DNA from: Galerina marginata
Lineage: Eukaryota; Basidiomycota; Agaricomycetes; Agaricales; Galerinaceae
Assembly (NCBI GenBank): GCA_023014335.1
Contig: JAECYW010000009.1
Span: forward strand, 1,240,001-1,304,000
Reading direction: 5' to 3'
DNA: 64,000 nucleotides
Below the pieces are notes generated by a model, which saw nothing but the letters and a program-made list of their open reading frames with translations, did not search any database and was not told the origin of the DNA. The position numbers and the translations under genes are program-made. This document shows, in pieces, positions 31,725-42,549 of the stretch (the first letter of the stretch is position 1; the number at the start of each line of letters is the position of its first letter).

Positions 31725-32300
31725 TCAAATTATTGTGACGGATGCCACAAATTTCTTCAAGATACATATGTTGGGGACCTGAGGGCGACCCGTAACACAT
31801 ACAGACACCACGGAGCGGCAGCTTGACGCGCTATGATGTTCAACAGACAACCAACCCTCAAAAACCCGACCCTCCACTGTGCTTCTTAAAAGAACTTGCA
31901 CGCTGGACATGTTGGGAATCCAACCCTTGGCCTATCGGAGGTCCATAATCCATCTCCGTTTCTAAAATGTCTTTAGTTGATGGAGTCACTGGTCCTCCAT
32001 ATACGTACTTACGACAAGGGAAGACCGCCGATCTGGCAAAATGACCGAGAACCTTATCTTATCGGCCTCTGGCGGAGCAGAGAAAATAATCCCGTTGTGG
32101 ACTAGGTCAATATTGTCCCTGTAATACGTATTCTCAACGACACTTTCTCCCACTGATCGCGTATCATGGATAAGTAGAGGCATCCCTTCGAATTCCGGAG
32201 AAATCTCCAAACATTTCCCCAGAATCTTAGCAGTTATCCTACCCCGAATATGACAACTGGAACGAAGGGCAATTTTGATCCGACAAACTGAACCTACCAA
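31725..32300 (-). CDS. Unrecognised gene (partial model) convergent with the DUF6533 copy 2
   Basis: An exon ending near 32027 reads CRIKIALRSSCHIRGRITAK, SPEFEGMPLLIHDT and DNIDLVHNGIIFSAPPEADK then IRFSVILPDRRSS. A GTAAGT donor follows, and the next exon would give GLWTSDRP...GFPTCP. The strand pattern (an extracted ligand-like 'LPDR' near the end of a beta domain) loosely recalls arrestin-fold proteins, but this is weak. The start and the last exon are unresolved. A partial copy lies beside DUF6533 copy 1. Confidence 0.3.
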
Positions 32301-32396
32301 TCTGTTGCTATTAGTCGGAAGAAATAAAGAAATTTTCTGCCATGGTTTGCCTTTATTATTACGGCGAGAGACAACTTTTTGGTACTTAGGGTGCGA

Positions 32397-34161
32397 CTAC
32401 TTTTGACCCAATACGACCTCCGTTGCTAAACCATGCTCCTTGACGGCCCTCAGCCCTCTCCAATACTCTCCAGCAGCACGGGCGGCCTTCCCCTCAGGCT
32501 TGACAGTACTCACTCCCAGTATTGTATTTTCGGCGCAGCGAATGAGGAGCACGCTGTTGGGTTTGGACTTAGAGAGCGTCGTTTGCCCAGGGAGGGCGCT
32601 GGGGATTGGTGAGACAGAGGCTGTTGGAGCAATGACGCAGACTGAGAGAAGCTGCAAGGGTTTGCCATCTGGCGCGTATGTGAAGAGTGGTTTCTGTGTG
32701 TTTGGAAAGTGTCAAGACGCGATGTCAATGAATAAAAAGAAGGTTAGACGGAAGAACAGGTTGTGAATCAGACAACATAATCGTAAGGACAGTTTTATCA
32801 TGCACGTACTTGATGACTTATAGCGCGAAATTGCCGATGGATATCCTCTGCAGTCATCGTTGGGAAATCAACAAGTGCGTCTTTCGCTGTGATGAACGGG
32901 GCACGCGGAGGGTCTTTGACCGAGACAGGTTGGGAGACAGATTTAGCCTGGAAAATGACTAAATACTGAGGAGATATACGAATTGCAAGTGACATACCGT
33001 GCCTCGTAAAACCTCTCTCAAAAGGGAGACGAGTAATTTCCCACCAGCAATAGCCAACTCGTCGCGTAATTCAGGAAACGCGACGTCCTTTGGTAGAGCC
33101 TGATTCAAAACGCAATGAATAAAGGAAACTTTGGGAGGAAATAAACCCGAAACACACCATCGTCTGCCGTGCCCAAATACTACCCGCATCAATCCCTTCA
33201 CTTTTCTTCAGCATCTCAATAATACACACGCCTGTTTCCTGTTCGTTGTTAAGTATGGTATGCTGGATTGGCGCAGGTCCACGGTAGGAAGGCAGTATGG
33301 AGGGGTGGATATTCAGTCTTCTTGTAGGTAGGAAAGCAGAGAGCATCTTGCTTGTTAGTATTCGACCGAAGGAGGCCGTCACGAGGAGATGCGTTGAAGG
33401 TGGCGGTTGGTAAGAGGTCGGCTGGGAAGGTGTTGAGAACGAAGGGCTGTCTAACGTGAAAGGTGGTGGTAACTAGATGCAAGTTGGGTAATGACCAAGA
33501 GAACGCTTAGGGATAGACAAACGTGCCTGCCAGGTTTTAAATTCTCGTTTAACTTTGGGTATTGTCCACACCGGAATCTTCAGCTTCTCGCCGAGAGTTT
33601 TGAGAGGAGCTGGCAAAAAAAAAAAGGGCATGAATTCCTCTTGTCATTTGAATAGGAGAGGAGCACATAATATGATTCAAACTTGGTGAGGTTAAAAGCT
33701 CGACAGAAGCTCGAACATCCGAAGCTAAATAAAAATTTGATAAAGAGGACTCACAGATGGACAAAATGGACCCACGCCGCCCAACATGCGCGTCGGGTTG
33801 GGTGGCTATGACAATTTCTCGCCAGACGTCTGCGGTTGTGAACGAAGGCAATTAGGCAGTCTGGACACGTATAAAGCCAAAAAAAGCGCGCACCTTTAGC
33901 CTGATACAACTCCTGCAATACAAGACATGAAAATTCGTCTCGTCCCATGAAGAGAATACGAAACGGGTCTGATTTCGAGCCCGGTTCACTTTCTTGACGT
34001 CCATAACTGGTTGTTCTTGAAGGTTCGGTCTGCGATGCAGTTTCAAGAGGCAGCACTGACAGTGGTGAGGAGGGCGTGGGCGTGTAATGTATATTTCTGT
34101 TGTAGAACCTTAGTGCGGAGGAGAGGGAACGCTGTCGCGTGAAGGATGTTGCGAAACGCAT
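32397..34161 (-). CDS. FMT1: Mitochondrial methionyl-tRNA formyltransferase, 419 aa, 7 exons
   Basis: Exons 33894-34161, 33755-33829, 33523-33609, 33158-33450, 32998-33099, 32810-32947 and 32397-32693; all phases agree. The enzyme formylates Met-tRNA for mitochondrial translation initiation, using 10-formyl-tetrahydrofolate. The N-terminus is Arg-rich without acidic residues (MRFATSFTRQRSLSSALRF), as expected for a mitochondrial presequence. FRILFMGRDEFSCLVLQEL starts the Rossmann fold. LVTASFGRIL, then LNIHPSILPSYRGPAPIQH and the GVCIIEMLKKSEGIDAG region, is the catalytic core with the Asn and His typical of the family. The C-terminal domain includes DFPTMTAEDIHRQFRAISHQ and NTILGVSTVKPEGKA. 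An upstream ATG at 34248 was rejected because it overlaps the divergent promoter. Confidence 0.92.
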
Positions 34162-34325
34162 TGTTGAAGGAGGTGGTTGAAAACGGTAACCCAAATCGGA
34201 TAATGCGGGCCGAATTGTTCCGGAACTATTTCTGGCGCTCTCGAACACCCAAGGGCACAGCCTACTTTGCTTTTACCTCTCTTGTCCCCAAGTACTTGCA
34301 AAACCTAGCTTGCCTCGCGTTAATC
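34162..34325. promoter_or_regulatory. Compact divergent promoter, FMT1 and F-box gene
   Basis: Only 164 bp separate the start codons of two divergent genes, so it must serve both. No TATA box stands out. If the upstream ATG at 34146 were used by the F-box gene the two coding sequences would overlap by 16 bp. Confidence 0.5.
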
Positions 34326-36110
34326 ATGTCCATTTTATCCCTCCCTAATGAATTGCTGGAGCTCATCTTCTCTTTTTGCCCAAATGCCACCCTCGTCAAC
34401 TTGGCGCAGACATCTAAAGACCTGAACACTACGGCCTTGCAATCTTTCTTCAGGCGGTCAGAGAATTCTCTGAATCAAATAACGAACGGTCTCCTTCTTT
34501 CATGGGCAACGCCGAGAGAAACGTCAGACGCCATTCGTGTGGCGTTTTTCTTGAAGAATTTACACACAGTAACCTGGAGTTTCAATCCTGGGTGGGAATG
34601 CACTATTTGCAGTCCCAGCGCGCTCGGCTTGTGCCCTGGTTGTCGAAGGGACCCGGGGCTAAGGATGGGGCCCCTCAAGCGGACATTCGACGAAATTGCC
34701 AACCTACGCGCCATCTTTTCCCGCCTTCCAAGTGCCCGATCAGTCAAGTTCGACTTCCACAAGGTGGAGGAGTTCCCCACCTCCTCTGGAGGATGGATAG
34801 GGATGCGGCGCCACACGGTAAGTAGAGATTTATGGAGAAACGCTCTTGTTGGGCTATTGGACGAGGCGCTGGAGAATGGTTGTCGGTCTTTGGAAGTCGA
34901 AAACGGCAACGGAATGGAGAGGATGTATACACTTTGGAACGGATTATGGACAGCACCGTACACGCCGCCGACTCGGAAAAACTTCATGCTGAGTACACTG
35001 AAAGTTCACTCAGACATGCTCCTGCAGCCTCCGTTTGTCGATTGGACCACCACTCTTCTTACCTCATCGGCATGTGCAGCTACCTTGACCACTCTTTCGA
35101 TCCAAACACTCAAAATCAACCTCCCACCGCTTCTCCTCGGGTTGCTTAACCTTCCCAACCTGGCCGAGCTCGAGATTAAGTCAAGATCCCGCCAACTACC
35201 TATCGACCGAGCAAGCAATGGAATCGCAAGATTTAGGGACATCGCCTCTTTGTTGGGGCGACATAGCAGTCAGCTCAGGAAGGTTCACTTGTACGGTGTG
35301 GGGTTGCCAGGCCTTCGCGGTGGCGATAAGACCGTGTTTTTCGACTCTAACAGAGACATTCTCCCCAACCTCGAGAGCTTCATAGCACATCCTTCAATCG
35401 TCATGTGGTTGCTGAACCTTTCTATTTCCTGCCCGAAAGCCCTCTGGCGTACCAACACGTCCTTGGAAAGTCTACAACTGATAGGCATCTCCTCCGAGTA
35501 CAATGAATTGCATTCGTCATTTTACTATGGGCAATTTGATACGGCGTTGAGGGCGGTGGTCGGGTTTTGTGGGTGGCGGAACGGCGAGAAGAGGACAAGC
35601 CTACGGTGGGGATACGACAAGCTATCCTGGAGACTAAAGGATAAATCGCAAGAAAAACCGCTCGAGCTCATGCTCAGATTTGTCTCAGAAAAGCATGTCC
35701 ACGCGTGGTTCGCCAGCCACCTCATCTCTCCCCTCGCGAATGAACAACCAAGGGCTTCCATACTCACCCAGCTCACGCACATCTCAACCCTTACCATCTC
35801 CTCAGCCTATTCCACCCAGTTCTCTGACGAAACCATCGAAATGCTTCCTGATTGGCTCGCTCTTATCTCAAATTCAGGCGCTTCTTCGACTTCGTCGCCT
35901 TCCGAGCACAGAGCCGCGGGCGCAAGACTACAAAGAGTCACATTCATAGACCATCCGTCGTCAGGTTTTTTCGGTGCCAGTGATTATGACCAGGACCAGT
36001 TCGTGAAGGAGGTCGCGGAGAAGTGTATCGGGTTAAAGTGGTTGCAGATGGATTGGAATGCGTACAAGGCGATTGACTTGGACGCCGTCAGAGCTACAGT
36101 AGCCACTTAA
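34326..36110 (+). CDS. F-box and leucine-rich protein, divergent paralogue, 594 aa
   Basis: Single exon. The start at 34326 places the F-box at the very N-terminus (MSILSLPNELLELIFSFCPN, LVNLAQTSKDLNTTALQ). An in-frame ATG at 34146 would add 60 residues and overlap FMT1. Family blocks are present: WECTIC, LKRTFDEIANLRAIFSRL, LLTSSACAATLTTLSI, and C-terminal DQDQFVKEVAEKCIGLKWL. It lacks the basic leader seen in the three paralogues at 1-18.5 kb, so it is a more distant member. Probably an SCF adaptor; substrate unknown. Confidence 0.85.
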   Translation: MSILSLPNELLELIFSFCPNATLVNLAQTSKDLNTTALQSFFRRSENSLNQITNGLLLSWATPRETSDAIRVAFFLKNLHTVTWSFNPGWECTICSPSALGLCPGCRRDPGLRMGPLKRTFDEIANLRAIFSRLPSARSVKFDFHKVEEFPTSSGGWIGMRRHTVSRDLWRNALVGLLDEALENGCRSLEVENGNGMERMYTLWNGLWTAPYTPPTRKNFMLSTLKVHSDMLLQPPFVDWTTTLLTSSACAATLTTLSIQTLKINLPPLLLGLLNLPNLAELEIKSRSRQLPIDRASNGIARFRDIASLLGRHSSQLRKVHLYGVGLPGLRGGDKTVFFDSNRDILPNLESFIAHPSIVMWLLNLSISCPKALWRTNTSLESLQLIGISSEYNELHSSFYYGQFDTALRAVVGFCGWRNGEKRTSLRWGYDKLSWRLKDKSQEKPLELMLRFVSEKHVHAWFASHLISPLANEQPRASILTQLTHISTLTISSAYSTQFSDETIEMLPDWLALISNSGASSTSSPSEHRAAGARLQRVTFIDHPSSGFFGASDYDQDQFVKEVAEKCIGLKWLQMDWNAYKAIDLDAVRATVAT

Positions 36111-36441
36111 AAACTATTATTCAGTGCGAAAGGCGGGCTCTATGGCGTTTGTCTATTTACAGTAACATGTTGTACGACTAGTTCTTTTACAGAGATCACC
36201 CTATATATATATAAATGGGATATTGCCATACTCTCATTCAAGAATTGAATCTGGCAATACAGTCCTTCCAATATTCCTTCTACGGCCGATTATCCTCGCG
36301 CGCCAAGCTCGCGTAATTTTCTGTTAGTTAGCTTTCCACCTAGACAGGTTATCCGAAGGCTGGCGCAGACCGCAAAGAGCACTCAATTGTTGTCCAAAAT
36401 AAATAATGTCATATTCGTTAAACCGTGCGTACAACTCTTAT
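36111..36441. other. Convergent 3' flanks
   Basis: Between the stop codons of the F-box and CBM1 genes; contains a short (TA)n run near 36202. No gene. Confidence 0.5.
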
Positions 36442-37374
36442 CTAGGCGGTAGCAGTGGCTCCTGTATATGCGTGGATGGTCTCGTCTGCACAACCAGCTG
36501 GGGTCATATAATCATAAGCGCCGAGGTTGACGAAGAGGAGCCTGTTTCCTGCTGCGTCGGGGCATACCAACCAAGCCTAGGGAGAAGAAACGTCAAAATC
36601 TCAGACGGTCTTGAACACTGATCAAAATACGACTTACATTATTCTGAGGCCTGGTGATAGAAGGGGTGCTCCACTCGACTGTGTCGCCGCTGAACACGAA
36701 GGTGCCGCTGGTGGCAGGGGTTTTCGACCACGAGACCTGCAGTTTAACAACAGTGGAGTTGGCACGAGGCTCAACGATGGCGTAGAGAGGTGTTCCGTTC
36801 GCGTTTTGAATAAGCTGCCCGCCCGTTATCTGGAATTGTGCAGCGGTAGTCGGCGAGCCTAGGACGGCATTTGATACTGAATTGAGGGTCTCAGACTGCA
36901 GGTACTGGTGGAAATTAGGATCTTCCTGCAACAATATGTCAAACACATCTGCAATGAATTTTCTACGTCTCAACACGTACAACGGCGCGGATGAATGAAT
37001 ATCCTGCTTGAAGAGTGCTGGATCCTCCGGTGGCGGTCGATGTAGTAGATGGGACGCTTGTCGTACCAGGCTTAGTAGTGGTGCCGACAGGACTGGTAGT
37101 GACAGGATTGGTAGTAGCAGGACCTGTTGTTGCTGCGCCTGGAAGGCACTGTGAGTAGTATGGGTTTGAATATGTGCATGTCCAGCCTGCGGTGCAGGTT
37201 GTCGCTCCTGCCCAACCCTGTCCACCACACTGTATATTACAGCAAATGGTCGTCAGAACTCATGGATCAGAATGGCAATACGCCTTCCGTTACCTGACCG
37301 TACTGAGGGGATTGAGCAGCAACATTGCCGGCCAAGGTGCAAGCCAAGGCAAGAATCAGAGCCGACTTCGTCAT
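36442..37374 (-). CDS. Secreted CBM1 protein with unassigned C-terminal domain, 250 aa, 4 exons
   Basis: Exons 37294-37374, 36981-37229, 36638-36925 and 36442-36576, phases all 0. A signal peptide ([20 protein letters not shown]) is followed by a fungal cellulose-binding module ([18 protein letters not shown] then [10 protein letters not shown]) with four Cys and the surface aromatics W, Y, Y. A Thr/Pro-rich linker of ~45 residues follows, then a ~130-residue domain ([71 protein letters not shown]). No known glycoside-hydrolase motif is visible. The C-terminal part looks beta-rich and may bind carbohydrate. Likely secreted during lignocellulose growth. Confidence 0.85.
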
Positions 37375-38365
37375 TGCGATGGAGAGCGCTTTTGAAATGC
37401 TGTGATAACCTCCTTCGACAGAGTCTCTTATACCCTCCCAGAAGTTCTATTGTTAGAGTTCTTCGAGTACTCGGGAGACTGAGAGACCGACCAAACGCCC
37501 TTACTTCGGATTGGCAAAAGTACGGAAGGCCTAAAACCTGGAAACTATAGGCCATTAGGTCAACAGAAGTGGTTTCTCCTACACCTGATCGTCATCATGA
37601 GCAATGAGTTTATTTTTGGACGTCCATAAAGGTCCTATAGTTAAAAAAATGCGAGTAGTCGGAAAAATGCTCGTTGGACCTCGTGAAATTCTATCACTCA
37701 CTGTGCGCTTATCTCAAGACGCGTAACCGCCAATCCGAAAAAAAGCGAAAACGAGGTCTCTAGTTCGTCTCGCAAGGAGAGCGACATCTGGCAGAAGTGG
37801 GGTACGACACGCCGAACAAAGACAATCGGTGCTCTGAGGGCAGATTCGCGTAAATGTTGGAGGTATACCACCGCAAAATCATCGGATTCGACAAGTTTCT
37901 GCCACTACCCACGTGCATGTCAGTGCAAAAAGTAATGAACGCCGTTAAAAATATACTTACGCTATGGTAAGGTAAAAATATGTTTTTTCTTTTTATAGAT
38001 TTGACGAATGGGCGAACCGTACTGATCGCAATTGAGATGTGTGCGGAATTGAGGTTATACCAGACAATCGACCAGCCTGCCTGCCTGCCTGCCTGGATGG
38101 TTGGTTGGATGAGTTTTATCCGGCGCGGACACTATAAGGTAACTGCCGGCTTGGTGTATCACAGCGGGGCTTTGGTCAAGGCTGGGTCAAAGTCCATTCG
38201 GTCCACAAATGGCTGGCAAGGCATGATACTATCTCACTGTCTCACAAAAACCGCGAAAGTTTGACATTTGAGGTGGAAGGTCGGAGGTCGGCCTATCTTG
38301 TAATATCAATAGTAAAACGAACGAGGGTTTATTCGAAGACCAGAACCCCTCCTCGTTTGAACAGG
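37375..38365. other. Intergenic region without supported genes
   Basis: Contains the CBM1 promoter and a short (CCTG)n run near 38072 (CTGCCTGCCTGCCTGCCTGG). No conserved frame seen. Confidence 0.4.
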
Positions 38366-38700
38366 TTACATCTTTGCAAAGATACGATGAGCGGGTTTTT
38401 TTTACTGAACTTGACCAATTCAATTACCTCGAATTTTCTGGGAACAGCTCTAATGGCAACTGTCGTTGCCTTTGAGTCGTCGCCGTTGCCTGAGGCTTCT
38501 GCATCTCCGAGGGATAAGCCACTCCATACTGTTCCGAGTACAAGACCAAGTATCGTCAGCCTGGTGCCAGTCACCAAGGGAAAAAAAAATCCTACTTACC
38601 ACTTTTTGGCTACAAAGCCCCAGGATAACAAGGGGTATGTAGACCATAGGAAGCAAAAAAGAAGTCCGTTAAGATAGCGATAAAGGCGATTTGTATCCAG
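38366..38700 (-). CDS. 3' exons of a possible membrane protein gene
   Basis: Read leftward, LDTNRLYRYLNGLLFCFLWS then TYPLLSWGFVAKK joins through a 33-bp intron (38561-38599) to LTILGLVLGTVWSGLSLGD and AEASGNGDDSKATT, then through a second intron to a terminal Met-stop exon at 38366. Two hydrophobic helices and a polar tail are visible. The 5' exons could not be found with confidence to the right, and the first intron is very short, so this may be a remnant. Confidence 0.3.
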
Positions 38701-38929
38701 GACACCCACGGACCCGAGTGACACTGACAGTAAATTTCTCTCCCAGCTCGTTCGTGCGAGGGAAGATCATGATCGACAGCCCACGTTTTGTGGATCAGAA
38801 ACCTCTAATGCCAATCAAAGGACTGGAATTCGACTTGCTGTGTGGAATCGAAACAAAGTGGGTGTGAGACTTTAAGAGACCATGCTGGCTGGCGAGCTTC
38901 GAGAGGGTTGTCAGATTCCACCTGAGCCA

Positions 38930-39450
38930 ACAGGGCGCCAGGCGCAACCATAGGCAATCATCCTGATGTGCGCTTGCGTACTCTCGTAGATTCCGTTGCA
39001 TGGTATACGGAAAAATGTCTGTAGGGAAGGGCATTTGCTGGTTGCAATTTGTACCATCTACATGAAACATCTTTCCGATTGCCAGCGTGATGCAATTCAG
39101 AGTCTAGGAGTTGCACGCAATGAGAGGCACAGAATCGAAAGGATGGAAGCAAAAGAACGGGCTTTCGAATTCGCTCCAGAGACATTGGCGGGCTTCAAGA
39201 GAGCTACCAGGACTAGGACTTAGCTAGCAGGACGCAACCGGTTGAGCATAGGCAATCATCCTGGTGTACGATTCCGTACTCTCGTAGACTCTGAAACCCT
39301 TCAAACTCGGTTAGAAAAAATGTCTGTAGAGTAGGGCATTTTCTAGCCCCGTCTACACGAAACATCTTTTCGATTGGCTGCTTGAAGTCAGTCAGAGCCT
39401 AGGAATTTGTACGCAATGCGACGCGCAGAATTGACAGGAAGAACGAGCTT
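38930..39450. repeat. ~290-bp direct tandem duplication
   Basis: ATAGGCAATCATCCTG(A/G)TGT...TACTCTCGTAGA, AAAAATGTCTGTAG and GAAACATCTTT(C/T)CGATTG occur at 38950-39090 and again at 39247-39378 in the same order. The copies differ by substitutions and short indels. Open frames inside are not shared, so it is probably non-coding. Confidence 0.65.
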
Positions 39451-40571
39451 TGCACAAGAGACTTTTCCATTTCCGATGTCAGCATTCATTGGAGCTGTCC
39501 GTGAGGGAGCACTATAGGGGAGCAAACACTTGAGCCGAAAGAGAGAAAGGGGCCTTGGGGTGTCAGCATTGCACACCATCGGATAGCATGGCGGGGCTCA
39601 CCTTGACGTCCTTGAGAGACGTAAATTTCGCTGAGCACGCCCAGATGATTGCGATTTGAATTTAGAAGGAGCCTGACCAAAGACAGGAGAAAAGCAGGCG
39701 GACTTGGCAGGAAATAGTCAGGAGGTGACGAAAGGGAGGAGGCCCCTATGCTTGTGATATCGAGTACTTGACGACTGAGTGGTATATTGAACGCGATGGG
39801 GCGATCGAAGGCGATCGTCGTATTACAACCATCGGCCGAGCGCCATAAAGAAGGCGCGCCACTGTCGCGTTCTAGAGATAAATCAAGAAGAAGGGAAGAA
39901 ACAAAGAGCGCCATTCCACCGACTCGGGACTCGGAGATTCCGAACCCCTACAAAAGCGGAGCAGCCAAGGAGAAATTTAAACCTATAATTAGAATCTTGT
40001 CAGACGTCTTGGAAAAAGAAATTGAGACGCGTGAGGAAGCGCGTGCGCCTGGCATCTGCGTGAACGAGGGTGTCAAATGACCCGATCTTTGTGTTTGTGG
40101 GTTATGCCCTGATATGGGTTATCCGACGGAAAACTTCCAGAATCCAATTTGAAATTCCATGGTCGCTGTGGAGTAATTTGTTTCCCGATTATGGGGCCCC
40201 GGCGGGTACGCGTCGCGAAGGTGGATGAAGTAGTGGGGAAGTCACTGTTGTATGCGAATAGATGCGAATCCATGTGGTGTGGGTACCGATTCAATAGGGT
40301 ACGGCTCAGCGAAGGGAGGCATTCTTCTTGGTATCTCAGAAACGAACCGAAAAGCGTGTCTGCGATGTTTTATCCCATTGGAAGAAAATACAATACTTGT
40401 TAAGGTTAAATATGTACGTGTGAAGTGTAAGTGCTATGAGAAAGCGTAGGCTACCAATTGCTCGCGATTCCCTGGGTATCAAGAGGAACGGGTAGTCAAG
40501 GGCACGAAAGTACGAAGGGGTGCGAGTACAATGAGTGTACATGGCGTGGGCGTCGTAAGAATGGACCCTGT
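39451..40571. other. Intergenic region without supported genes
   Basis: Long frames exist on both strands (for example 39486-39914 minus), but none shows family features or convincing splice structure. Confidence 0.35.
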
Positions 40572-41179
40572 TTAGAGGGCGAAGGCGACGAGACCAGCGG
40601 CAGCAAGGCCGAGAAGGGTGCTGGCGCCGTTGGCAGAGGCGCCTGAGGCTTTGGTGGTACCGGCAGGGGCAGCCGAGCCGGAGGTAGCTGGGGTGGTGGG
40701 GCTGGGAGAAGCAGCGGGAGGGGTAGAGGCAGCAGGTGATCCTGAGGAAGAACCACTTCCTGTAGCAGCTGGCGCGCTCAAAGTGACACCCTAGTAGAAG
40801 CCATAGTGAGCAAAACAAGCCGTGAAGATATCAAAGGACATCACACGTACAACTTTGAGGCAGAGGCCTTGGGAGAATGCCAGGGCGGAGGCGAGATCCT
40901 TGGGGTCGGTGCAGGCCTTCTCAATGCAAGTAGTGGTGCTGCTAACGAAGGCAGGGTTGGTGCACAAGCAGTGGGTGTCAGAGACAACGCAGCCACCGAG
41001 GTCAGCGCTGGTCGTGCAAGGGACGGCGCAAGCTATGAGAAAAGGAGTTAGAAGTGAATCCACGAAAAATATGGGAGGGGATGCGTACAAGGCAAGGAGT
41101 CCTGACGACCAACGAGAGTGGAGGCGGATGCAGAAGCAGCGGCGCCGAGAAGAGTGAATGCAACGGTGGAGAAACGCAT
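40572..41179 (-). CDS. CFEM-domain GPI-anchored surface protein, 163 aa, 3 exons
   Basis: Exons 41089-41179, 40851-41032 and 40572-40790, all in phase. A signal peptide (MRFSTVAFTLLGAAASASAS) precedes a CFEM domain with all eight Cys in the family spacing (SCAVPC, GGC, HCLC, TTC, KAC, GLC), including the Asp in VVSDTHCLC that in haem-binding CFEM proteins lies near the metal. A Ser/Thr/Pro/Ala-rich stalk and a C-terminal hydrophobic tail (LLGLAAAGLVAFAL) after NGAS, a likely omega site, indicate GPI anchoring. Known relatives act in haem/iron acquisition or cell-wall signalling; which applies here is unknown. Confidence 0.88.
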
Positions 41180-41824
41180 TGTAGTCTTTGTGTGTTAAGT
41201 TGGGTAGAGAGCGAAAATGCGAAGGGCGAGGACTGGTTCGAAAAAGGTCGAAAGTCGAAGAGGGGAAACTCGAGTGAGGAGCTGAAGAAAAAATTCAACT
41301 TGATTTTGACACCCTTTATACAAAGCGGGAACCATGGGATTTCAGGGTTATGCCTTTGAATGGTTCCTGATGAAGGGCTCAGGTGAGAATTCCATTCCAG
41401 CTCGCTCCCAATGCTTCCACATGCACGCGGAAATCTTCTCTGGGTGCACAATGCTTTGTCTTGGCTAATAGTTTATCGACAAAGACTTTGATGAGGGCAT
41501 TGAAAGCGTATAGAACAATGGCTTGAGACGATGGATTTCGTCAGATAATGGGAGTTTCATAGACGGGACAAAGGCACAAGCGATATGCCCAATTTAGACG
41601 CATTGTTTGGCGAATTGATCAGATTTCGATTGTTGTCCCTGATCGTATGCTTGATCTGCTTGCCAGTGCTTGGCACTGTTTGCCATCGCCGGTCAAGCCC
41701 ATGGCCGGGAAAGGCCGACATCACTAGCAAGCCACTGAACCTTATTTTGTTTACACAACACACTTACACCAAACAAACTGTACCATTTCACGACCTTGCT
41801 CATCGACACCGACATCCTCAAGAC
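41180..41824. promoter_or_regulatory. Divergent promoter region, CFEM and eL31
   Basis: 645 bp between two divergent start codons. A T-rich and CT-rich stretch precedes the ribosomal protein start (TTGTTTACACAACACACTTACACC), as is usual for fungal ribosomal protein genes. No gene inside. Confidence 0.45.
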
Positions 41825-42437
41825 ATGGTGCGCCAATCTTTATTTCTTTGCCGAAAATACCGTAGCTAATCGTATTGGAATATGTAGGCACCCACCGCAA
41901 ACAAGAAAAAGGTTCGTTCTCGTGCCCAAGACCCGAACAAAATTAGGACTCATCATTGGCTATCATCCACAGTCAGGCGGCAAGACTCGCTCTGCCCTCC
42001 AGGATGTCGTCACCCGCGAGTACACCATTCACCTCCACAAGCGCGTGCACGGCCGCTCCTTCAAAAAGCGTGCCCCTTGGGCTGTCAAATCCGTGATCGA
42101 CTTTGCTCAAAAGACGATGGGAACCTCTGATGTGCGGCTTGACCCAAAACTTAACCAGGCTGTCTGGGCTCAGGGTATCAAGACCGTTCCCCACAGGCTG
42201 CGGGTCAAGCTCGAGAGTGCGTTATTACCTGCTCGTGTTTGTCTGATCAGCCTGAATCTTACTATCACTCGTGCAGGAAAACGTAACGACGACGAAGGCG
42301 CGAAGGAGAAGCTTTTCACATATGTCTCTCATGTTCCTGTAGCGTCGTTTAAGGTGCGTTTGTGAATTCTTATATTCGTGATGACGTCTCATCTGTCTGT
42401 CCAGGGCCTCCAAACAGTCGTCGTCGATGCGGAGTAA
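41825..42437 (+). CDS. RPL31: 60S ribosomal protein eL31, 126 aa, 5 exons
   Basis: Exons 41825-41827, 41888-41911, 41973-42216, 42277-42353 and 42405-42437, phases consistent. Protein [20 protein letters not shown] then [54 protein letters not shown] and [10 protein letters not shown] matches eL31 along its length. It is a large-subunit protein near the peptide exit tunnel. The coding part of exon 1 is only the ATG, followed directly by a GTGCGC donor, and exon 2 is 24 nt. Both would be missed by ORF scanning. Reading straight on from the ATG gives a false 14-codon peptide. Confidence 0.93.
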
Positions 42438-42549
42438 TTTGTCGGTCACCTTGAGCCTTTCTTATCGTTTTACGCATGCAATTCATATGCTTTCTCATGT
42501 GCAGCCATCATCACATGCCTTGCAAAATTAAAACTTTTTCTATGCTTGT

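Noticed and set aside
34146..34325. Longer F-box start at 34146
   Set aside because: It would overlap the FMT1 start codon and adds residues unlike other family leaders. The ATG at 34326 directly precedes the F-box.
41585..41869. 94-aa plus-strand frame over the eL31 start
   Set aside because: It reads through the first intron of eL31; the spliced model gives the full conserved protein.
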